DNA from: Flavobacteriales bacterium UBA5869
GTDB taxonomy: Bacteria > Bacteroidota > Bacteroidia > Flavobacteriales_D > Crocinitomicaceae
NCBI GenBank assembly: GCA_002432565.1
Contig: DJFP01000203.1
Span: forward strand, 55,200 to 60,304
DNA length: 5,105 nt
Direction: 5' to 3'
The notes under the pieces are model-generated. The model was not told the origin of the DNA and ran no database searches. It worked only from the letters and a program-made list of their open reading frames with translations. The translations under genes were made by a program, and so were the position numbers. This document shows, piece after piece, positions 1 to 4,567 of this stretch (position 1 is its first letter; each line of letters opens with the position of its first letter).

Positions 1-219
1 GATTATAAAGAAGCATTTTTCGGTCAGTTGACAACCATGGAGAGAGGAAATCCCGAAGCAACTCCGCAGGCAATCCTTCAAATTGCAGATGCAGAAAATC
101 CACCGTTGAGATTCTTCCTTGGAAATCAAAACCTGCCCTGGGTGCGCAAAGCATACACAGAACGAATGGAAGAGTGGGAGAAATGGGAAGCTGTTTCAAA
201 TGCCGCACAAGATTTGTAA
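1..219 (+). CDS. SDR family oxidoreductase, C-terminal part
   Basis: This is the last 72 residues of a gene whose start lies left of the window; the frame is open from base 1 (D-Y-K-E-A-F-F-G) to a TAA at 217-219. The tail has the layout usual for classical short-chain dehydrogenases that act on small carbonyl or alcohol substrates with NAD(P)H: a G-N/D-P-E-A-x-P-Q-A-I helix (roughly residues 20-30 here), the E-N-P-P-L-R-F-F-L-G strand (near 36-45), then a charged helix rich in E, W and K and a short free end. The Rossmann fold, the TGxxxGIG motif and the catalytic Ser-Tyr-Lys triad would be upstream and cannot be checked, so substrate is unknown. An AraC regulator follows on the same strand after 67 nt, a common pairing for such enzymes. 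The TTG at 28 is internal, not a start. Family call fairly sure, function open. Confidence 0.8.
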   Translation, partial: DYKEAFFGQLTTMERGNPEATPQAILQIADAENPPLRFFLGNQNLPWVRKAYTERMEEWEKWEAVSNAAQDL

Positions 220-227
220 TTTTGGTA

Positions 228-251
228 GGGGACGCGATGCTTCGCGTCCCT
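228..251. repeat. Short palindromic (REP-like) repeat, copy 1
   Basis: GGGACGCGA (229-237) pairs perfectly with TCGCGTCCC (242-250) across a 4-nt TGCT loop, and a G-T pair at 228/251 can extend the stem. It sits in the 67-nt gap between the SDR stop and the AraC start. The same arms recur at 3464-3472 / 3477-3485, so this is a dispersed element rather than a chance hairpin. Compared with that copy it has one extra G in the left arm (GTAGGGGACGCGA) and has lost the outer pairing. It has A-rich sequence on the right and TTTT on the left, so as an intrinsic terminator it would fit minus-strand better than plus-strand transcription. Confidence 0.75.
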
Positions 252-286
252 CAAAAAATAAATCGTATTCCGAATTAAATGTCATC

Positions 287-1210
287 ATGAAAAAGGAAGA
301 AGTAACACATCATCGGTTCAATACCTTATCGGAAGCGTTCCATAGTTTTGGATTGCCTGATCCGCAGCATCCGCTGATTGGGTTCATCAATGCAGAAACG
401 ACTCAGACAGTAAGCGGGAATTTTCCGCAGTCGCATGCACTCAATTTTTACAAAATATCCTTCAAACGTCAATTGAGCGGTAAAATCCGTTATGGACAAA
501 CCTACTACGATTTTGACGGCGGCGGCTTGCTTTTTGCATCACCGAACCAGATTATCGGGAATCAATCGGGAACAAACCCGGGGGAATGTTCGCAATACAC
601 CTTATTGATCCATCCGGACTTTTTGTGGAACTATCCTTTGGCGAAAAAGATCAAACAATACGGATTTTTCTCGTATTCCATCAATGAAGCCCTGCATTTA
701 TCCGATAAGGAAAAAGAAACGGTCATTTCTATTTTTAAGATCATTGAAGAGGAGTTGAACAGCAGGATTGATGATTTCAGCCAGGATGTGATCATTTCTC
801 AAATTGAACTGCTGCTCAATTATGCAAATCGATTCTACAAACGCCAGTTCCTAACGCGTAAAACAGTCAACACCGATCTGTTGCAAAAACTTGATGAAAT
901 CATGGATGAATATTTCGACCGGGAAGTTTCTGTCAAACAAGGATTACCAACCGTTCAATACCTTTCTGATAAACTGAACATTTCACCAAGCTATCTGAGC
1001 GATATGCTGCGTTCCCTGACCGGACAAAATGCCCAGCAGCACATTCACGATAAACTCATCGAAAAGGCGAAGGAAAAGTTGTCGATCACTAATTTGTCTG
1101 TGACTGAGATAGCCTATGAATTGGGATTTGAATATCCGCAGTCATTCAGTAAATTGTTCAAAGCAAAAACGAACCAATCACCACTGGAGTTCAGAAGAGC
1201 TTTCAATTAA
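287..1210 (+). CDS. AraC-family transcriptional regulator
   Basis: A 307-residue cytoplasmic regulator. Residues 1 to about 190 form an effector or dimerisation region with the pattern seen in many Bacteroidota AraC proteins (N-F-Y-K-I near 53-57, then a G-G-G-L-L-F-A-S-P-N-Q strand at 78-88). The C-terminal AraC DNA-binding domain has two helix-turn-helix units: first near 222-255 (V-Q-Y-L-S-D-K-L-N-I-S-P-S-Y-L-S-D-M-L-R-S-L-T-G), second near 271-303 (V-T-E-I-A-Y-E-L-G-F ... F-S-K-L-F-K ... S-P-L-E-F-R). The frame stays open upstream to 119, but that part overlaps the SDR gene and the repeat, so the ATG at 287 (M-K-K-E-E-V) is chosen; no clear ribosome binding site is seen. It follows the SDR gene on the same strand and may regulate it, which is inference. 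The inducer cannot be read from the sequence. Confidence 0.88.
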   Translation: MKKEEVTHHRFNTLSEAFHSFGLPDPQHPLIGFINAETTQTVSGNFPQSHALNFYKISFKRQLSGKIRYGQTYYDFDGGGLLFASPNQIIGNQSGTNPGECSQYTLLIHPDFLWNYPLAKKIKQYGFFSYSINEALHLSDKEKETVISIFKIIEEELNSRIDDFSQDVIISQIELLLNYANRFYKRQFLTRKTVNTDLLQKLDEIMDEYFDREVSVKQGLPTVQYLSDKLNISPSYLSDMLRSLTGQNAQQHIHDKLIEKAKEKLSITNLSVTEIAYELGFEYPQSFSKLFKAKTNQSPLEFRRAFN

Positions 1211-1293
1211 GATTCCCGAATCCGGAAATACGAATTAAAATACCCGGAATTGGATTTGTTTCAGTAACTTAAAGAGGATACAATTTAAAAGGA

Positions 1294-1806
1294 ATGAATC
1301 AGGAAGCAGATCAAAATTACAATTCCGGCTATATGCTCAGAGCTATTGCCCTTTCTGAAAAAGCTTATAAAAGTGGCAAGGGACTTCCGATCGGATGTGT
1401 GATTACCAGGAATGGGGAAATAATCGGTGAAGGGCATAACGAGGTGTTCAAGCGGTTAAATCCGACAGCTCATGCAGAAATGGTTGCCATTGAGAGAGCC
1501 TGTGAGAAAACCGCAAGCGTTCAATTATCAGGGTGTGAATTGTATACCACGGTAGAACCTTGTCCGATGTGTTTGGCTGCCATTTACTGGGCTAAGATCG
1601 ATGTTGTATACTATGTCAATACAAGTCAGCAGGTGGTGGAGTATGGTTTTGATGACTCGTTCATATTCGAAGAACTACAGAAAAATGCAGAGGAACGTAA
1701 GATAGCGTCAATACAAGTTTCCGAACCAAATGCAAAGTATGTACTGGAGCGTTGGAAAGATGCAGATGACGCGGCGGCATATCCCTGGGATGAAAAAGGT
1801 GTTTAA
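1294..1806 (+). CDS. Guanine deaminase-like nucleoside/base deaminase
   Basis: A 170-residue member of the zinc-dependent cytidine deaminase fold (CMP/dCMP deaminase, zinc-binding type). The zinc site is complete: H60-A-E62 in T-A-H-A-E, with E62 the proton shuttle, and P-C90-P-M-C93. The downstream block G-F-D-D-S-F-I (118-124) followed by A-E-E-R-K-I matches the bacterial GuaD type (Bacillus subtilis guanine deaminase, about 156 aa) more closely than TadA or riboflavin deaminases; in that group it hydrolyses guanine to xanthine and ammonia in purine salvage. The last 30 residues (W-K-D-A-D-D-A-A-A-Y-P-W-D-E) do not resemble the GuaD tail I remember, so substrate remains uncertain. The start is ambiguous: ATG 1294 has AAAGGA directly abutting it, and ATG 1333 (M14) would also keep the whole domain. 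No operon partner is obvious; the gene is 83 nt after the AraC stop. Confidence 0.85.
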   Translation: MNQEADQNYNSGYMLRAIALSEKAYKSGKGLPIGCVITRNGEIIGEGHNEVFKRLNPTAHAEMVAIERACEKTASVQLSGCELYTTVEPCPMCLAAIYWAKIDVVYYVNTSQQVVEYGFDDSFIFEELQKNAEERKIASIQVSEPNAKYVLERWKDADDAAAYPWDEKGV

Positions 1807-1909
1807 AAAACGCAAAACGACCAATCACTCCCGGAATTTATGAGTTGCCCGGGTTATACGCCAGGAGATGTAGCTCAACAATTTCATACAATAGTGTATT
1901 TTAGCTTCT

Positions 1910-2224
1910 ATGAAAATGTACATCCTTGTAAAAGATACTGTTCCTGACAAACTCGTGCCTGTAATTACGGCGCATGCTTCTCTGGCTTGTTATAAGAAAT
2001 TTGAAGACAATGAGCAAATGGTCCAATGGATCAATAGTATTTTCCGGAAAGTGGTCTGCGTAGTCGATGAGGAATCTTTTGAAAAATTCAAGGAAGAACA
2101 GGACTATGTTTTACTGACGGAATCTGCACTCGACAACCGTGAAGTCTGCCTGTCTTTTTGTCCGAGGGAAGAATACCCGAAGAAATTCCGGTTTCTGAAA
2201 ATGTGGAGTCCTCAAAACAACTGA
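1910..2224 (+). CDS. Peptidyl-tRNA hydrolase 2 (PTH2)-fold protein, divergent
   Basis: A 104-residue soluble protein with the outline of the PTH2 family: an N-terminal strand (M-Y-I-L-V-K-D, 3-9), a helix containing T-A-H-A-S-L-A-C-Y-K-K-F (20-31), a strand and helix K-V-V-C-V-V-D-E-E-S-F-E-K-F (47-60), and a final K-F-R-F-L-K-M-W (92-99). Classical PTH2 enzymes, which release tRNA from stalled peptidyl-tRNA, are about this long. The usual G-K-G-K lead into the helix is replaced by V-P-D-K-L-V-P, and the D-A-G-x-T motif by T-E-S-A-L-D-N-R-E (70-78), so hydrolase activity should not be assumed. I recall similar short proteins in other bacteria annotated as hypothetical, so it may be a separate subfamily. 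The next gene, an AraC regulator, starts 6 nt after the stop, implying co-transcription. M3 (1916) is an alternative start. Confidence 0.65.
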   Translation: MKMYILVKDTVPDKLVPVITAHASLACYKKFEDNEQMVQWINSIFRKVVCVVDEESFEKFKEEQDYVLLTESALDNREVCLSFCPREEYPKKFRFLKMWSPQNN

Positions 2225-2230
2225 TGTTTC

Positions 2231-2995
2231 ATGAAATTTGAGATCTATCATCCGTCAGAAATACTGAAAGATTATATCAGTCATTTTGCTGTTTCTGAAA
2301 ACGAAACTGCCGGTGAATATAAAGTATATCCGTCTGCCGGACTGGTAGTCGGATTTCAATACAGGGGAGAGCTTTCCATTATCGGTGAAAAAAAGGAGCG
2401 AAAGCTAGATACAGCAGGGATTTCAGGACTTTCCGCTACTTACAGGAGCTTCCGGAATTCTACAGGTATCGGGACCATATTGGTTTACTTTACCGAAATC
2501 GGCTTTTCCTGTTTTACTGCTCATCCGGTACATGAATTGTTCAACTTAAGCCTTTCCCTGGAGGATGTGTTTGATAAAGAAAAAGTTCGGGAAACGGAAG
2601 AAAGGTTCGCTTTAGCCCATACCGATAAACAGCGGATAAAGATCGTGGAGCATTTCCTGCTTTTACAATTGAAGGATATACAAATGGATCAATTGATTGT
2701 AGAAGCTGTCAAAATGATTTATTCAAGCAAAGGTACAATCCGCATCAGTGAACTGAACGAACGGTTGTTTATCAGCCAAAGCCCGTTTGAAAAACGTTTC
2801 CGGAAACTGGTCGGAACAACTCCCAAGAAATTCGCATCGATTATTCGTTTCAATAGCGTCTTAAAAGATCTTAAAGCGGAAAAGTCACTTACAGATATCT
2901 GTTACGAGAACCAGTTTTTTGACCAGGCCCATTTCATCAAAGAATTTAAACAGTTCACAGGTGATACCCCCGAAAACTTTAAACTCAAATGGTAA
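2231..2995 (+). CDS. AraC-family regulator with short N-terminal sensor domain
   Basis: A 254-residue regulator of a different subgroup from the one at 287-1210. Residues 1 to about 105 resemble the small N-terminal domain found in many Bacteroidota AraC proteins (the DUF6597 type, from memory): Y-H-P-S-E-I-L-K-D-Y-I-S-H-F (6-19), a Y-P-S-A-G-L-V-V-G-F strand (33-42), and I-L-V-Y-F-T-E-I-G-F-S-C-F (83-95). The AraC DNA-binding domain occupies the end: first helix-turn-helix near 171-201 (I-S-E-L-N-E-R-L-F-I-S-Q-S-P-F-E-K-R-F), second near 219-250 (L-T-D-I-C-Y-E-N-Q-F-F-D-Q-A-H-F-I-K-E-F-K ... T-P-E-N-F). It starts 6 nt after the PTH2-fold gene, so the two are probably one transcript. Its ligand and targets are unknown. 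The TAA stop lies inside a small A/T-rich inverted repeat. Confidence 0.87.
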   Translation: MKFEIYHPSEILKDYISHFAVSENETAGEYKVYPSAGLVVGFQYRGELSIIGEKKERKLDTAGISGLSATYRSFRNSTGIGTILVYFTEIGFSCFTAHPVHELFNLSLSLEDVFDKEKVRETEERFALAHTDKQRIKIVEHFLLLQLKDIQMDQLIVEAVKMIYSSKGTIRISELNERLFISQSPFEKRFRKLVGTTPKKFASIIRFNSVLKDLKAEKSLTDICYENQFFDQAHFIKEFKQFTGDTPENFKLKW

Positions 2996-3011
2996 AAAAA
3001 CGATTTTTTAC
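2992..3011 (+). terminator. Weak A/T-rich hairpin at the AraC stop
   Basis: GTAAAAAA (2992-2999) and TTTTTTAC (3004-3011) are perfect 8-bp inverted arms around an ACGA loop, overlapping the TAA stop of the AraC gene (2993-2995). The 3' arm supplies a six-T run. Nearly all pairs are A-T, so the hairpin is weak; it could act as a poor intrinsic terminator separating the PTH2/AraC transcript from the DUF1398 gene, or it may be chance in a low-complexity spot. Confidence 0.25.
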
Positions 3012-3034
3012 AATCAGGGATCGAACCCCGTCTG

Positions 3035-3042
3035 CACCTTTG
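3035..3042 (+). promoter_or_regulatory. Candidate Bacteroidota -7 promoter box for the DUF1398 gene
   Basis: CACCTTTG, followed by C, matches 5 of the 6 fixed positions of the Bacteroidota -7 consensus TAnnTTTG. A start of transcription a few bases downstream would leave a leader of about 15 nt before the ATG at 3064. No good -33 TTG is seen at the expected distance, so support is partial. The box lies within a 5-bp inverted repeat, CTGCA (3032-3036) / TGCAG (3041-3045). Confidence 0.4.
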
Positions 3043-3063
3043 CAGGGTATTAAAACAAATAGC

Positions 3064-3453
3064 ATGTTTACAGCAGATCAAATCAAAGAAGCACACAGCA
3101 AAGTCAGATCCGGAGCAGATTTCCCTGCATATATCCGGGAGATCAAAGCAATGGGAGTGACGCATTACGAAAGTTATGTTTCCGACGGACATATAGATTA
3201 TCACGGAGTAAACGGTCATACCGCCAAAGTTCCTGCAAAATATGACGCATTAGTTGTCACAGACCAACCGGATCCGGAACAGTTCAAAACAGATTTAAAA
3301 GCTCATCAGCAGGGAAAAACAGATTACAGGACTTTTTGCAGCGATTGTGCAAAATCAGGAATTGAAAAATGGATTGTTTCCATGGGCCAAATGACCTGTA
3401 CTTATTACGACAAAACGGGGAAAGAAATATTAATGGAAATGATACCTCAATAA
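3064..3453 (+). CDS. DUF1398 family protein
   Basis: A 129-residue soluble protein matching the DUF1398 family throughout: the opening M-F-T-A-D-Q-I-K-E-A-H-S-K-V, then S-G-A-D-F-P-A-Y-I (16-24), G-V-T-H-Y-E (31-36), a D-G-H-x-x-Y-x-G segment (41-48), the helix D-L-K-A-H-Q-Q-G-K-T-D-Y (77-88), the F-C-S-D-C-A-K-S-G-I-E-K-W block (91-103) and T-C-T-Y-Y-D-K-T-G-K-E-I-L (111-123). About 130 aa is the usual family size. No biochemical function is established for the family as far as I know. Cysteines 92, 95 and 112 are visible; whether they bind metal or sense redox is not known. The frame extends back to an ATG at 2989 that overlaps the AraC stop, but those 25 extra residues are unlike the family and cover a probable promoter, so 3064 is preferred. 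It converges on the nitroreductase gene across a long hairpin. Confidence 0.87.
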   Translation: MFTADQIKEAHSKVRSGADFPAYIREIKAMGVTHYESYVSDGHIDYHGVNGHTAKVPAKYDALVVTDQPDPEQFKTDLKAHQQGKTDYRTFCSDCAKSGIEKWIVSMGQMTCTYYDKTGKEILMEMIPQ

Positions 3454-3454
3454 C

Positions 3455-3494
3455 AATTATGTAGGGACGCGAAGCCTCGCGTCCCTACATAATT
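3455..3494. terminator. Probable bidirectional terminator hairpin
   Basis: The 18-bp perfect stem starts 2 nt after the DUF1398 stop and lies 19 nt beyond the nitroreductase stop, so transcripts from both sides would form it. There is no long U tract immediately after the stem on either strand (AATTGTTATTG on the minus strand; a T run only from about 3510 on the plus strand), so termination efficiency is inferred from position and stem strength. Confidence 0.5.
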
Positions 3495-3504
3495 TCGCGT
3501 CCCT
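3455..3504. repeat. Long palindromic (REP-like) repeat, copy 2, with an extra half-arm
   Basis: Bases 3455-3472 and 3477-3494 form a perfect 18-bp inverted repeat with an AGCC loop; the core GGGACGCGA / TCGCGTCCC is the same as in the element at 228-251. Directly after it, 3495-3504 repeats the right arm once more (TCGCGTCCCT), so the left core arm could pair with either of two right arms. The element fills the 59-nt gap between the convergent DUF1398 and nitroreductase genes. Similar short GC-rich palindromes are typical of dispersed REP elements; no associated transposase is in view. Confidence 0.85.
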
Positions 3505-3512
3505 GCCTGTTT

Positions 3513-4112
3513 TTATATAACATCAATAATCAGATCCATTTCCAGCCGTGATTTGGGTTTTACTGAAGGCTGGTTCGCATCTTCCGGGTTCCGGTAGCCG
3601 ATTGCCACGGCGAAAAGCGGTTTGTATCCGTTCAATTTCAGGATTTCTGCGTATTTGTCCGCCTGGATTCCTTCCATGGGTGAGGAATCAATGTCCATAG
3701 AGGTGCAGGCACCCAGGAAAAATCCCAATGAAAGGTAAACCTGGCTCTGCAGCCACGATTTTATTTCAGTTTCCGGCAAGGGCTTTAAGAATGTATTGTA
3801 ATAGGTGACCGATCCTTCTGGTAAATGCTCACTAATCTGCTTTTCGAATTGTGAAATATCGTCGATAGAACTGAAAACCACCAAATGACTGGCGTCTTTG
3901 ATCTTTTGCTCGTTGAAATAAGATACGGCAGCTAATTCGGCTTTTAATGCTTGGTCAGAAATGATGGTGAATTTCCAGGGCTGACTATTGATAGATGAAG
4001 GACTCAGTCGCAGGATTTCTTTTAACTGTTCTATTTTTTCTGCTGAAACTTTTTGTATCGGATCGTACTTTTTGGTGGTGTATCTGCTGTTTGCAAGTGT
4101 TGTAAAGTTCAT
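3513..4112 (-). CDS. NAD(P)H-dependent nitroreductase, NfsB-like
   Basis: A 199-residue FMN enzyme of the nitroreductase family, similar in layout to Escherichia coli NfsB (217 aa), which reduces nitro groups, quinones and related electrophiles in the cytoplasm. Expected FMN contacts are present: R10-Y-T12-T-K14 at the N-terminus, S-P-S39-S40-I-N42-S-Q-P-W (37-46), an F-N-E-Q-K segment at 66-70, and P-K187-S-R189 near the end matching the C-terminal Lys/Arg pair of NfsB. The P-M-E-G motif in the second half matches the P-I-E-G of NfsB. The first codon is the ATG complementary to 4110-4112. It is transcribed divergently from an HxlR regulator with a 95-nt shared control region, a classic arrangement in which the regulator controls the reductase in response to electrophile or redox stress. 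The natural substrate is unknown; dihydropteridine or quinone reduction are possible. No sign of damage. Confidence 0.9.
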   Translation of the reverse strand: MNFTTLANSRYTTKKYDPIQKVSAEKIEQLKEILRLSPSSINSQPWKFTIISDQALKAELAAVSYFNEQKIKDASHLVVFSSIDDISQFEKQISEHLPEGSVTYYNTFLKPLPETEIKSWLQSQVYLSLGFFLGACTSMDIDSSPMEGIQADKYAEILKLNGYKPLFAVAIGYRNPEDANQPSVKPKSRLEMDLIIDVI

Positions 4113-4131
4113 TTGTTTAAAGTTTTTATTT

Positions 4132-4150
4132 AACTATCAAATTTATAGTT
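4132..4150. promoter_or_regulatory. Putative HxlR operator (inverted repeat)
   Basis: AACTAT (4132-4137) and ATAGTT (4145-4150) are perfect 6-bp inverted arms with a 7-nt spacer CAAATTT. The site covers the predicted transcription start of the nitroreductase promoter and overlaps the -33 TTG of the regulator promoter, so one bound dimer could block both. The arm/7-nt/arm geometry is like the published Bacillus YodB site (TACT-N7-AGTA). Further ATAGT half-sites occur at 4163-4167 and 4198-4202. Binding by the adjacent HxlR protein is inferred. Confidence 0.5.
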
Positions 4151-4179
4151 GCAAACATAATTATAGTGATTTAACTTTG
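4149..4179 (+). promoter_or_regulatory. Promoter of the HxlR-GNAT operon
   Basis: TTG at 4149-4151 (-33), a 20-nt spacer, and TAACTTTG at 4172-4179 (-7), a perfect match to the Bacteroidota housekeeping consensus TAnnTTTG. Transcription should start near 4184-4187, giving a leader of about 20-25 nt that holds AAAAAGGA (4191-4198), a reasonable ribosome binding site 9 nt before the ATG at 4208. Confidence 0.7.
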
Positions 4180-4182
4180 CAA
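4152..4182 (-). promoter_or_regulatory. Promoter of the nitroreductase gene
   Basis: Read on the minus strand: TTG (complement of 4180-4182), exactly 20 nt, then TATGTTTG (complement of 4152-4159), a perfect TAnnTTTG -7 box. The start would fall near 4144-4148, inside the inverted repeat at 4132-4150, with a leader of about 33 nt. A second box, TAAATTTG (complement of 4138-4145), also matches but has no -33 partner. Confidence 0.65.
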
Positions 4183-4207
4183 TAACGGTTAAAAAGGATA
4201 GTAACTC

Positions 4208-4561
4208 ATGTATTGTATAGACAACAAGGAATATCCGTGCAGCACCAGCTTCACAATGAGATACATAGGCGGTAAATGGAAAGCGGTCATTTTAATCCAT
4301 CTCGCAGAAAAAAAACGCTACAACGAGTTGCGGAAGGAACTTCCGATGATTACCGAGCGGACATTGAGCCTGCAGTTAAAAGAATTGGAGTCCGACGGAT
4401 TGATCACACGCACAGTTCACACTTCCAAACCTCCATTGAGGGTGGAATATGAACTCACCGCATTCGGAAGAACACTGATCCCATTGTTGGAAGCTATCGC
4501 GCAATGGGGAAAAGAAACGGCCGAAAGAAGTAAGAAAATCAGTACTTTGGAGAGAGTTTAA
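4208..4561 (+). CDS. HxlR-family winged-helix regulator
   Basis: A 117-residue DNA-binding protein of the HxlR (MarR-like) family. The family signature is clear: Y-P-C11-S-T-S-F-T-M-R-Y-I-G-G-K-W-K (9-25), R-Y-N-E-L-R-K-E-L-P (37-46), recognition helix I-T-E-R-T-L-S-L-Q-L-K-E-L-E (48-61), and the wing D-G-L-I-T-R-T-V ... P-P-L-R-V-E-Y-E-L-T-A-F-G (63-87). Cysteines 3 and 11 precede the winged helix; in Bacillus YodB and HypR N-terminal cysteines sense quinones, diamide or hypochlorite by disulfide formation or alkylation, and C11 is the obvious candidate here. The start has a ribosome binding site, AAAAAGGA, 9 nt upstream. It is divergent from the nitroreductase gene and 6 nt ahead of a GNAT gene. 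Likely role, by context: repressor of nitroreductase and autoregulator. Activation instead of repression is also possible. Confidence 0.9.
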   Translation: MYCIDNKEYPCSTSFTMRYIGGKWKAVILIHLAEKKRYNELRKELPMITERTLSLQLKELESDGLITRTVHTSKPPLRVEYELTAFGRTLIPLLEAIAQWGKETAERSKKISTLERV

Positions 4562-4567
4562 AATCCT

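Noticed and set aside
119..286. N-terminal extension of the first AraC protein.
   Set aside because: It overlaps the SDR coding sequence and runs through the palindromic repeat; the family begins near the ATG at 287.
1217..1253. Imperfect inverted repeat CGAATCCGG / CCGGAATTGG after the first AraC gene, followed by ATTTGTTT.
   Set aside because: The arms have mismatches, the loop is long (about 18 nt) and the T run is interrupted; not convincing as a terminator.
1255..1286. Possible promoter before the deaminase: TTTG (1255-1258), 20-nt spacer, TACAATTT (1279-1286).
   Set aside because: Spacing is right but the -7 box matches poorly, and transcription would begin at about the ATG at 1294, requiring a leaderless message or the later ATG at 1333. 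Kept only as a hint for the start ambiguity.
1863..1878. tRNA-like 5' half GGAGATGTAGCTCAAC upstream of the PTH2-fold gene.
   Set aside because: It resembles an acceptor strand plus D-arm start, but no anticodon arm, T-arm or 3' acceptor strand follows in the 30 bases before the next gene. Most likely coincidence.
1897..1904. TATTTTAG as a -7 box for the PTH2/AraC pair.
   Set aside because: It lies only 6 nt before the ATG, has one mismatch, and has no TTG about 20 nt upstream.
3014..3030. Minus-strand GGGGTTCGATCCC, like a tRNA T-arm, which could mark an old integration site.
   Set aside because: The T-stem pairs badly beyond two or three base pairs, no acceptor end or CCA follows, and no integrase is in the window.
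2902..3219. Minus-strand open frame opposite the AraC/DUF1398 junction.
   Set aside because: Cysteine-rich, low-complexity translation antisense to two well-supported genes; a shadow.
3988..4185. Plus-strand open frame over the nitroreductase start and control region.
   Set aside because: It runs antisense to the nitroreductase and through both promoters and the operator; no recognisable protein.
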